Shown: positions 1-5,896, counted from the first letter of the stretch. The stretch is DNA of 5,913 nt from Gammaproteobacteria bacterium (GCA_013042035.1 JABDQX010000376.1:1-5913), one strand, 5' to 3'. Numbers and translations: made by a program. The notes: a model not told the origin generated them from the sequence alone.

Positions 1-2
1 AC

Positions 3-2300
3 AGTGCCCGGCCGAAGGCCGCGACCCGCCAGGACACCCTGCCGGGGCGTTATCACTGGTGGGTGATGGTGCTTTCCATGAGCGCTTTCACCCTGGCCTT
101 TCTTGGCTGGTTCAACGAGTCCTGGCTCTATTTGTTCGAGAGTCCTATCTGGCTCAATCGCTATACCGAATATGCCATTATTCTTGCCTTCGGTCTCTGG
201 CGTATCCGTGCCGAACACAATCCCTATACCCGCGGACGTCTGATTATTCTAGTGATGGTGGTCACCGGATTTTGGTGGTTGATTCCCTGGCTCATGCCAA
301 TGTTCGAGCCTTATGCCGGTTACGTCTGGAGCCAACCTGTCTTCCCGGCCCTGCACACACCGGGGACCCTCACCTTCTTTTTTACCCTGCTGCTGGTGTT
401 TTTCTTCGGACGGCGAATCATCTGCGGCTTCGGTTGCCCCTGTGTGGGCATCCGCGAGACCGTGGGCTTTCCATTTCGACGCATCACCTTGCGCGGTGAT
501 TGGGCCTGGCGGCTGCGCCATACCAAGTGGTTTTTCTTTATCTGGTACGTGGGGGTGATGGTGGCCACCCAGTTTCCACCGAACGCCTGGACCGCAACCC
601 TGGTTGGCGGTTTTGCGATGGTCGTGGGACTCACCTATTTCGGTACCTTTTTTATTGCCCCCATCACCGGCAACCGTTTCTATTGCCGCTACCTTTGCCC
701 TTTCGGTGCCACATTTGGTCTGCTCAATCATGCCGGTTTCTATGGTATCAAGATGGACACGAAGCAGTGCATCGACTGCCAACGCTGCGAGCGGGTCTGT
801 GACATGGGCATCCCGGTGTGGCGACAAGGCAAGGCGGCAGGAGAGATCACCGGCCTTGAAGATTGCATGGGCTGCGCCCGTTGCGTTATTTCCTGCCCCA
901 CCGATGCGCTGGCGATTCACGACGCGCGCAATCTTTTCCGGTCCTATCCGCGGCAGGATGCCAGCCACTTGCTTAAGCGAAAATCCAGAATCCCGGCCCC
1001 GCGAATCGAACCTTCCCATCGGCCCACCGCAGTGCGATTGAATGACTGGCGCGAAGCGGAAGAACCTCTTTCCTTAAAAGCACTGCAACTTCAGGCCGAG
1101 CGTTGCCTGGATTGCGGCGTTCCCGGCTGTCGCAATGCCTGCCCGCTGGGCAATTTCATCCCGGACTGGCTCGAGGCTGCCGCCCGTGGAGATTGGAAGG
1201 CCGCAGGGGATCTGGTTCATGCCACATCACCACTGCCCGAAGTGTGTGGCCGGATCTGTCCGCAGCACCGCCTCTGCGAAGGGGCCTGTACGCGCACGCA
1301 ACTGGAAGGAGCCGTCACCATTGGCGCGGTCGAACGAACCTTGGCCGAACGGGCATTGGATGCAGGCTGGCGACCTATCGAACCGGTGCGCCGAACGGGA
1401 CGCAAGGTGGGCATCATAGGGGCGGGCCCCGCCGGACTGAGCTGTGCCGAACGCCTGAATCGCGCCGGTGTGGAAGTCACCGTGTTTGATCGCTCGGATA
1501 AGATCGGTGGTCTGCTGCAAACAGGTGTTCCGGCCTTCAAGCTGGACAAGGTCCTGCTGGCGCGTCGGCAGACCCTGCTGGAACGATCGGGCATCCGCTT
1601 TACTCTCGGCACGCCGGTGGATGGCGCCATGTTATCCCACTTGCTCGATCACAATGATGCGATCTTTCTTGGATTGGGCGCGCAAAAATCACACGCCATC
1701 GAATTGCCCGGACAGACTCTCCCCGGTGTTGAGCAGGCGCTTGACTGGCTGGAAAGAATCAATGCCGGTCACAGAGAGTCATTAACCGGGCAACGGGTAT
1801 TGATTGTCGGTGGTGGCGATACCGCCATGGACTGCGCCCGTGCCGCACTGCGCCTGGGAGCAAAGGTAACCGTTGCTTATCGCGGCCCGGAAGAGAATCT
1901 GCGTGCCTCGCCCAAAGAGATCGCACTGACTCGCGAGGAAGGGGCAAGATTTCTATTGGAACACATCCCACTTGGGTGCGACGGCGCCAGAGAGGTTCGT
2001 GAGGTGCGTTTCGAGACGCCGAAGGGAACGGCGGTCGTTGATGCCGAGCGCGTCATTCTCGCCCTCGGCCAGCGGCCCGATCCGCCAGCCTGGCTGGGGA
2101 ACCTTGGCATTGCCACGGAGCCGGACGGCCGTATTCGTGTCGACACCCGGGGCCATACCACGCATCCCAGGATCTGGGCCGGTGGCGATAATACACTCGG
2201 CCCCGGTTTGGCCGTCAACGCCATGGCCGCTGGCCGCACGGCGGCTGAAAATATATTGGCCGGTTTCAGCCTTGTGGCACGGCTCGGGAGGAACGGATGA
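3..2300 (+). CDS. NapH/NosR-like membrane iron-sulfur protein fused to a GltD-like FAD/NAD(P)H oxidoreductase (5' partial)
   Basis: This is a probable transmembrane electron-transfer protein linking cytosolic NAD(P)H to the membrane or periplasm. Residues are counted from the GTG at 63. Hydrophobic segments lie near 3-17, 35-48, 58-80, 102-117, 155-170 and 176-200. NapH/NosR/CcoG-type cysteine motifs follow them: CGFGCPC (121-127) and CRYLCP (208-213). Two 4Fe-4S ferredoxin motifs are present, C236/C239/C242/C246 and C268/C271/C274/C278-Pro. From about 325 the protein is GltD-like: an N-terminal iron-sulfur domain (C348, C351, C356, C360, then C395, C399, C405, C409), the FAD site GAGPAGL (453-459), the NAD(P)H site GGGDTAMD (583-590) and the terminal FAD motif AGGDNTLGPGL (706-716). 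All key motifs are intact. The frame stays open with coding-like GC-rich third positions back to base 3, so the true start is probably upstream of the window; 63, 66 or 78 are weaker alternatives. It overlaps the next gene by 4 bases (ATGA). Direction of electron flow is inferred. Confidence 0.9.
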   Translation, partial: SARPKAATRQDTLPGRYHWWVMVLSMSAFTLAFLGWFNESWLYLFESPIWLNRYTEYAIILAFGLWRIRAEHNPYTRGRLIILVMVVTGFWWLIPWLMPMFEPYAGYVWSQPVFPALHTPGTLTFFFTLLLVFFFGRRIICGFGCPCVGIRETVGFPFRRITLRGDWAWRLRHTKWFFFIWYVGVMVATQFPPNAWTATLVGGFAMVVGLTYFGTFFIAPITGNRFYCRYLCPFGATFGLLNHAGFYGIKMDTKQCIDCQRCERVCDMGIPVWRQGKAAGEITGLEDCMGCARCVISCPTDALAIHDARNLFRSYPRQDASHLLKRKSRIPAPRIEPSHRPTAVRLNDWREAEEPLSLKALQLQAERCLDCGVPGCRNACPLGNFIPDWLEAAARGDWKAAGDLVHATSPLPEVCGRICPQHRLCEGACTRTQLEGAVTIGAVERTLAERALDAGWRPIEPVRRTGRKVGIIGAGPAGLSCAERLNRAGVEVTVFDRSDKIGGLLQTGVPAFKLDKVLLARRQTLLERSGIRFTLGTPVDGAMLSHLLDHNDAIFLGLGAQKSHAIELPGQTLPGVEQALDWLERINAGHRESLTGQRVLIVGGGDTAMDCARAALRLGAKVTVAYRGPEENLRASPKEIALTREEGARFLLEHIPLGCDGAREVREVRFETPKGTAVVDAERVILALGQRPDPPAWLGNLGIATEPDGRIRVDTRGHTTHPRIWAGGDNTLGPGLAVNAMAAGRTAAENILAGFSLVARLGRNG
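2286..2292 (+). promoter_or_regulatory. Strong ribosome binding site for the monoheme cytochrome gene
   Basis: GGGAGGA ends 4 bases before the ATG at 2297. It lies inside the last codons of the upstream fusion gene, and the ATG overlaps that gene's TGA. This fixes the start of the downstream gene and suggests translational coupling. Confidence 0.7.
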
Positions 2301-2800
2301 AGCGAATAATACTTCTTTTTCTCATACTCGCCCTGGCACCATTGCCCGTCCCGGCAAACCATGGCTGGGCAGGCTTCGATGTGTGCGAGGTACACAAAGA
2401 CAAACTACCATCCGATCTCACTGCTGAATCACTCCCCGATCCACAATCGCCCGGCGCGGCATTGTTGAATCAATACTGCACCCAATGCCACAACCTGCCA
2501 GGACCGGGGCGTCACACGGCGCCCGAGTGGCGCGAAGTGACGTCCGAGATGTTTCGGCTGATGGATGCCTCACACCGATTTGGTGGATTGATGGGTCGAG
2601 TGGAAATAATGCGAAGCCCGGAACAGGAAATACTGCTGGCCTATCTGGAACGTCATTCAGCGCCGTCGGCAAATCGGAAAGAACCCGCCGATAGCCGACT
2701 CTGGTTGACGCGCCTCCTTGTTCTGGGGAGCTTCCTGCTGTTGATGGGAGCGGGTCTGCTGCGTTGGTGGACGAATCGCCAGGGTAATTTGCGTCGTTAA
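2297..2800 (+). CDS. Monoheme cytochrome c with C-terminal membrane anchor
   Basis: This is a 167-residue periplasmic electron carrier. Residues 1-20 form a typical signal peptide (KR, a Leu/Ile-rich core, then VPA before NHG). There is a single heme motif, CTQCH, at 61-65, followed by a class I cytochrome-like stretch with several possible Met axial ligands (M85, M89, M99, M105). Residues about 138-157 are a hydrophobic helix followed by a basic tail (RWWTNRQGNLRR), so the heme domain should sit in the periplasm, tethered by its C-terminus with the tail in the cytoplasm. Cys30 is an isolated extra cysteine. The start is well supported by GGGAGGA and the ATGA overlap. Being directly coupled to the NapH-GltD fusion suggests it takes electrons from, or gives them to, that protein and the downstream multiheme cytochromes; this is inference. 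I recognise the fold type but not a named family. Confidence 0.85.
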   Translation: MKRIILLFLILALAPLPVPANHGWAGFDVCEVHKDKLPSDLTAESLPDPQSPGAALLNQYCTQCHNLPGPGRHTAPEWREVTSEMFRLMDASHRFGGLMGRVEIMRSPEQEILLAYLERHSAPSANRKEPADSRLWLTRLLVLGSFLLLMGAGLLRWWTNRQGNLRR

Positions 2801-2818
2801 TAATATACCTCGAACGGG

Positions 2819-2838
2819 CGCTTCTTTTTTTGGAAGCG
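2819..2838 (+). repeat. Inverted repeat (6-bp stem, T-rich loop) between cytochrome genes
   Basis: CGCTTC (2819-2824) pairs with GAAGCG (2833-2838) around an 8-base loop containing seven T residues. The T-run is in the loop rather than after the stem, so this is not a standard intrinsic terminator. It may be an mRNA processing or stabilising hairpin, or chance. Confidence 0.35.
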
Positions 2839-2843
2839 GTTGA

Positions 2844-2866
2844 GATTTCGGGTGATATTGGAAATC
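2844..2866 (+). repeat. Second inverted repeat just upstream of the octaheme gene
   Basis: GATTTC (2844-2849) pairs with GAAATC (2861-2866) across an 11-base loop. A competing stem, GTGAT (2852-2856) with ATCAC (2864-2868), shares the right arm, so the two structures would be mutually exclusive. It ends 16 bases before the ATG at 2883. A role in translation control is only a possibility; the stems are short and could be chance. Confidence 0.25.
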
Positions 2867-2882
2867 ACTCTGACCATTAGCA

Positions 2883-4301
2883 ATGTTACACACTTCAACA
2901 ACATCAGCGTTTGTTTCGCGGAAAGTTAAAAATACGGTCGTTAAAAATACGGTCGTTAAGAGTATCCTTCTGATACCTCTTGTCATTGTTCTGTTGACTG
3001 TTTCGGCGGGCTTTGCTTATGTGCACTGGAGCAAAGGGGGAACCGGGGCTGGTCTGTACTCCCGTCATTGGTCACCGGATCCGGTGCAGGGCTATTGGGA
3101 CCCGGATAACTTCTACCAGTCAACCGAGATAGTAAAGGGACTCTTCAAGGCGGAACAGTGTATCCAATGCCATGAGGAGATAACCCCAGGCATCGTCTCA
3201 GACTGGCGCGCCAGCCGCCATGCCCGGAGCGAAGAACCGATCTACTGCAACGCCTGTCACGGCAACGACCATCAACAGTTACGGTTGCCCACGCCTGATG
3301 AGTGTGGTCGTTGCCACGCAAAACAGCACGGCGAATTCAGGGATGAGGCCCGCCACGGCTTTCCCAGCCATGTGCTGGCGATGGAGCGGGCGGTAGATAC
3401 CAAGCACTTCGCGGACAAACCCAAGGCCGAACTTCAATCCTGTGTCCAGTGCCACTCAGTGGCTACCAAGTGTGACTCCTGCCATACCCGGCACCGTTTC
3501 GATGCCGCAGAGGCGCGTCGATCGGAGGCCTGCATCACCTGTCATTCCGGGCCTCCCCATCCGGATGGCGAAACCTACTTTGCCTCCGCCCACGGTAAAC
3601 GCTACCTGGCCGAAGGTAGCGACTGGGACTGGTCAAAACCTCTGACCAAAGGCAACTACAAAGTGCCCACCTGCGCCTACTGTCACATGGATGGCGGTCG
3701 CCACCAGGTGGCCCACAAGTCCTTGTGGAAATTCGGCCTGCGAGAGATCAATCCCCACACGTCCCAAAATCGGGTGTTGCGTGAAAACTGGATCGAACTG
3801 TGCAGCGATTGCCACGACGAAAAACAGGCAGGGCAGTGGTTGACCGAACTGGACCGGGAGCGCAAGAGCGCCTGGCGGAAACTCTATGCGGCAGAGGATA
3901 TCCTTAAACGTCTGCGCGGCGACAATCTGCTTCGACCCGCTGCCGGTGAACGGCCTCCCTACCCGATGGACTGGCTCGACAGTCTCTGGCCGAGGGAGCG
4001 TATCGGTTTCTTCGAGGGTCAGGCATCGGCCTTCTACAACGTCTCCGCCATCGAGCGTGACTACTTCGAGATGTGGTACTTCGAGAACCTGGGGGCGTAC
4101 AAATCCGCTGCCCACGGCAATCAGGCAGGGGTCGAGGCCGGGCATCGAAAAATGGCGGCCTCGCTGGATCGCATAAAAAGCAAGTCCGACGAGTTACGCA
4201 CGCTCAAAAAGGTAAGACAGAAAGCCAAGATCAAATCCGATCTCCCAGGTGCTCCTTGGGCCAAGGGCGCTTATACCGATTACAATCGGGAGCACAATTG
4301 A
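2883..4301 (+). CDS. Membrane-anchored octaheme cytochrome c, hydroxylamine oxidoreductase (HAO) family
   Basis: This 472-residue protein is exported and anchored by an N-terminal helix (about 27-46) after a basic cytoplasmic tail. It has eight CxxCH motifs, at C93, C122, C141, C187, C197, C217, C264 and C307. The arrangement is diagnostic of HAO-type octaheme cytochromes: closely spaced hemes 4 and 5 with CDSCHTRHRF (197-206), heme 6 followed by GPPHP, then the SAHG motif (235-238), then heme 7 in PTCAYCHM. Heme 4 would be the P460-type catalytic heme. After heme 8 there is a helical domain with an aromatic-rich YFEMWYFENLGAYKSAAHG stretch (394-412), where the heme-crosslinking Tyr of oxidative HAOs could lie; I cannot say which Tyr corresponds. 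Pro225-His226 replaces the Asp-His pair I recall after heme 6 in canonical HAO. The ATG at 2883 has no visible Shine-Dalgarno, but an in-frame TGA at 2871 excludes an earlier start. Substrate and direction (oxidative or reductive) are unknown. Confidence 0.9.
   Translation: MLHTSTTSAFVSRKVKNTVVKNTVVKSILLIPLVIVLLTVSAGFAYVHWSKGGTGAGLYSRHWSPDPVQGYWDPDNFYQSTEIVKGLFKAEQCIQCHEEITPGIVSDWRASRHARSEEPIYCNACHGNDHQQLRLPTPDECGRCHAKQHGEFRDEARHGFPSHVLAMERAVDTKHFADKPKAELQSCVQCHSVATKCDSCHTRHRFDAAEARRSEACITCHSGPPHPDGETYFASAHGKRYLAEGSDWDWSKPLTKGNYKVPTCAYCHMDGGRHQVAHKSLWKFGLREINPHTSQNRVLRENWIELCSDCHDEKQAGQWLTELDRERKSAWRKLYAAEDILKRLRGDNLLRPAAGERPPYPMDWLDSLWPRERIGFFEGQASAFYNVSAIERDYFEMWYFENLGAYKSAAHGNQAGVEAGHRKMAASLDRIKSKSDELRTLKKVRQKAKIKSDLPGAPWAKGAYTDYNREHN
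2925..2959 (+). repeat. 15-bp perfect tandem direct repeat within the octaheme gene
   Basis: GTTAAAAATACGGTC occurs at 2925-2939 and again at 2940-2954, followed by a partial third copy (GTTAA, 2955-2959). It stays in frame and encodes a duplicated VKNTV block in the basic cytoplasmic tail just before the membrane helix. Confidence 0.9.
4288..4292 (+). promoter_or_regulatory. Ribosome binding site deciding the pentaheme gene start
   Basis: GGGAG lies 8 bases before the ATG at 4301, inside the final codons of the octaheme gene. The ATG shares its A with the octaheme stop (TGATG). This supports 4301 over the earlier in-frame candidate at 4073, which would bury the signal peptide. Confidence 0.65.
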
Positions 4302-5101
4302 TGCCGATAACCTGCAATGGTAAAGGCATTGGCCGGTTGCTTGGCATACTTTGGCTGGCGGTTTATCCTGTTTTGGCAGACGAGACTGTTCCGCCAGGGC
4401 CATTTACCGAGACCGAGTGCATCACCTGTCACACACAGCGCAACCCTGAACTGATCAGGCAGTGGCGCGAGGGTCCCCACTCGACGGCTTCCGGCGTCGG
4501 CTGCAACAGTTGCCATGGTGATCGTCATGAGGATTCTGTTATTGAGGCAAGAAAGAATCGGCGTTGCACCGGATGCCATGACGGCCCCGCAAGCCACAGT
4601 TACGCCACATCCAAACATGGCGTCATCAACCATCTCGACAAGATCAGACAGGATTGGCGACAACCCCTGCGGCGAGGGAGCGATTACCGTGCGCCCGGTT
4701 GTAGCTACTGCCACCTCCATGAAAGCGATCATGGTGACACCATGGCTTCCAATCGTGATCCCGGGGCGCGCCAATGGATCTGCTCGGGGTGTCATGGCCC
4801 GCGCTATGTTCGTGAGCAGTTTGCCAATGGTCAACGTCAGTTGGATATTGCCGATCTGAAGCTGACAGAGGGCGGGACATTGATTGCCTCGGCAATCGAT
4901 CCGAAGCCCGGTGGGTTGTTGAAGCGGTATCAGGATCTCACCCATCACCGGCAAAATGTCCTCCTTGGTATAGGCCATCAGTCTCCGGATTACCAATGGT
5001 GGCACGGCCAAGCGGCCCTGGATGGTGATATTATCCGAATTCGTGATGCCTTATTTCACGGACAGGATGCAGCAAACCGTATAACACGGAGTGAAAGATG
5101 A
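4301..5101 (+). CDS. Pentaheme cytochrome c, HAO-like paralogue lacking the catalytic heme region
   Basis: This 266-residue periplasmic protein has a signal peptide at 1-26 (basic GKGIGR, hydrophobic LLGILWLAVYPV, then VLA before DE). Five CxxCH motifs lie at C40, C68, C89, C134 and C161. It aligns with the upstream octaheme protein. Spacing of hemes 1-2-3 is 28 and 21 residues, against 29 and 19 in the octaheme. The stretch from heme 3 to heme 4 (SKHG, then DWRQPL, then PGCSYCH; 45 residues) matches octaheme hemes 6 to 7 (SAHG, DWSKPL, PTCAYCH; 47 residues). Its last heme (WICSGCH) matches heme 8. It therefore lacks the equivalents of hemes 4 and 5 and one of 3 or 6, so no P460-type site is expected. 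The C-terminal SPDYQWWHG segment (228-236) resembles the HAO C-terminal domain. It is translationally coupled to the octaheme gene by a 1-base overlap, which suggests equimolar partners. A role as electron relay or structural subunit is inference. Spacing and size do not fit the pentaheme nitrite reductase NrfA. Confidence 0.87.
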   Translation: MPITCNGKGIGRLLGILWLAVYPVLADETVPPGPFTETECITCHTQRNPELIRQWREGPHSTASGVGCNSCHGDRHEDSVIEARKNRRCTGCHDGPASHSYATSKHGVINHLDKIRQDWRQPLRRGSDYRAPGCSYCHLHESDHGDTMASNRDPGARQWICSGCHGPRYVREQFANGQRQLDIADLKLTEGGTLIASAIDPKPGGLLKRYQDLTHHRQNVLLGIGHQSPDYQWWHGQAALDGDIIRIRDALFHGQDAANRITRSER

Positions 5102-5118
5102 CTTTTGCATACAGCTAA

Positions 5119-5125
5119 GAGAGGA
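5119..5125 (+). promoter_or_regulatory. Ribosome binding site for the CopB-like gene
   Basis: GAGAGGA lies 6 bases before the ATG at 5132. It fixes that start in preference to the in-frame TTG at 5105, which has no such site and would put nine extra residues before the signal peptide. Confidence 0.65.
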
Positions 5126-5131
5126 TTCTTT

Positions 5132-5833
5132 ATGCCGAGAAAAATTATTGTGGCCATGATGATGATGGGGATATCCGGTATGGCGTTTGCCGGTGGAATG
5201 GACGATTCCTTACGCTACGAGGTGAGTATCGACCAACTGGAATTCAGGCAAACCCATGGTGCCAATCCCCTGGTGTGGAAGGCCGATGCGTGGATCGGCA
5301 AGGATCTCCACAAATTTTTGTTCAAGACCGAAGGAGAGCGCGCCGATGGCGAGATTGGCGAACTCGAAACCCAATTCCTGTACAGCCGTGCCATGACGCC
5401 CTCCTGGGATCTGCAGGTCGGTTGGCGTCACGACGTAAAACCGAAGCCGACGCGGGATTGGTTGGTCATCGGATTCGAAGGACTCGCTCCCTACGGGATC
5501 GAAACAGAGACAGGTTTGTTCATCGGAGAGTCGGGCCAGCTTGGATTCGGGCTGGAAGCCGAATATGAATACCGGCTCACGCAACGGCTGGTGTTGTCGC
5601 CGGAGATCGAGGTAAGCCTACACGGCAAGGATGATGAGGATACCGGTATTGGTTCGGGGTTCTCCGACTTGGAGCTCGGGTTGCGCCTTGGCTACGAAAT
5701 ACAACGCGAGTTTGTGCCGTATATTGGCGTCAATTGGACAAAGATGTTCGGCGAGACCGCTGACTTTGCCAGGGACGAGGGTGAAGACACCAATGATATC
5801 CAAATCGTTACGGGTATTCGCGTCTTGTTTTGA
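5132..5833 (+). CDS. copB: CopB/PcoB-family outer-membrane beta-barrel protein
   Basis: This 233-residue protein has a signal peptide at 1-20 (PRK, a Met-rich hydrophobic core, AFA before GG). The mature part matches the conserved barrel domain of copper resistance protein B: LRYEVSIDQLEFR, WKADAWIGKDLHK, TEGERADGEIGELE, LYSRAMTPSWDLQVGWRHD, EAEYEYRLTQRLVLSP, GIGSGFSDLELGLRLGYE and FVPYIGVNWTKMFG. It ends in Phe (VLF), as outer-membrane barrels typically do. In PcoB/CopB proteins a long Met/His-rich copper-binding region usually precedes the barrel; here the barrel begins almost directly after the signal peptide, so that region is missing. The gene starts 30 bases after the pentaheme stop with no terminator between, so it is probably cotranscribed with the cytochrome genes. 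It may give copper tolerance or serve as the outer-membrane part of the cytochrome system. The family assignment is firm; the role here is not. Confidence 0.9.
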   Translation: MPRKIIVAMMMMGISGMAFAGGMDDSLRYEVSIDQLEFRQTHGANPLVWKADAWIGKDLHKFLFKTEGERADGEIGELETQFLYSRAMTPSWDLQVGWRHDVKPKPTRDWLVIGFEGLAPYGIETETGLFIGESGQLGFGLEAEYEYRLTQRLVLSPEIEVSLHGKDDEDTGIGSGFSDLELGLRLGYEIQREFVPYIGVNWTKMFGETADFARDEGEDTNDIQIVTGIRVLF

Positions 5834-5845
5834 AAAGAGGAAGAT

Positions 5846-5896
5846 ATGAAGTGGACCCCATTGTCGAGACAGTATCCAGCAAAAAACAAGATATAA
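5846..5896 (+). CDS. Possible 16-codon ORF with a good ribosome binding site
   Basis: AGAGGA (5836-5841) lies 4 bases before an ATG at 5846, just after the CopB-like stop. The ORF MKWTPLSRQYPAKNKI ends at TAA 5894-5896. The translation initiation region is as good as those of the real genes upstream, but the product is too short and featureless to recognise. It could be a leader peptide, the stub of a gene broken by frameshift, or chance. The remaining 17 bases to the window edge show nothing. Confidence 0.2.
   Translation: MKWTPLSRQYPAKNKI

Noticed and set aside
249..1019. Long minus-strand open frame opposite the fusion protein
   Set aside because: It lies fully opposite a gene with intact domain motifs. 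The translation shows no recognisable domain and is a product of GC-rich codon bias.
2781..2817. Possible promoter around the AT-rich stretch after the monoheme gene stop
   Set aside because: TAATAT and TATACC resemble a -10 box, but no acceptable -35 sequence lies about 17 bases upstream.
2819..2838. Intrinsic terminator after the monoheme cytochrome gene
   Set aside because: The stem is only 6 bp and the T-run is in the loop, not after the stem.
3633..4145. Minus-strand open frame opposite the octaheme gene
   Set aside because: It is a shadow of a strongly supported cytochrome gene, with no domain or ribosome binding site.
4073..4300. Upstream extension of the pentaheme gene to an earlier in-frame start
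   Set aside because: It would overlap the octaheme gene by over 200 bases and put a hydrophilic stretch in front of the signal peptide. The ATG at 4301 has its own ribosome binding site.
4280..5011. Minus-strand open frame opposite the pentaheme gene
   Set aside because: It is a shadow of a gene with five heme motifs and a signal peptide; the reverse translation shows no coherent protein features.
4301..5101. Pentaheme nitrite reductase NrfA
   Set aside because: It is far shorter than NrfA, has no CxxCK motif, and its heme spacing and motifs follow HAO hemes 1-2 and 6-8.
5105..5131. TTG start at 5105 for the CopB-like gene
   Set aside because: It has no Shine-Dalgarno, and the ATG at 5132 has GAGAGGA at good spacing followed by an ideal signal peptide.
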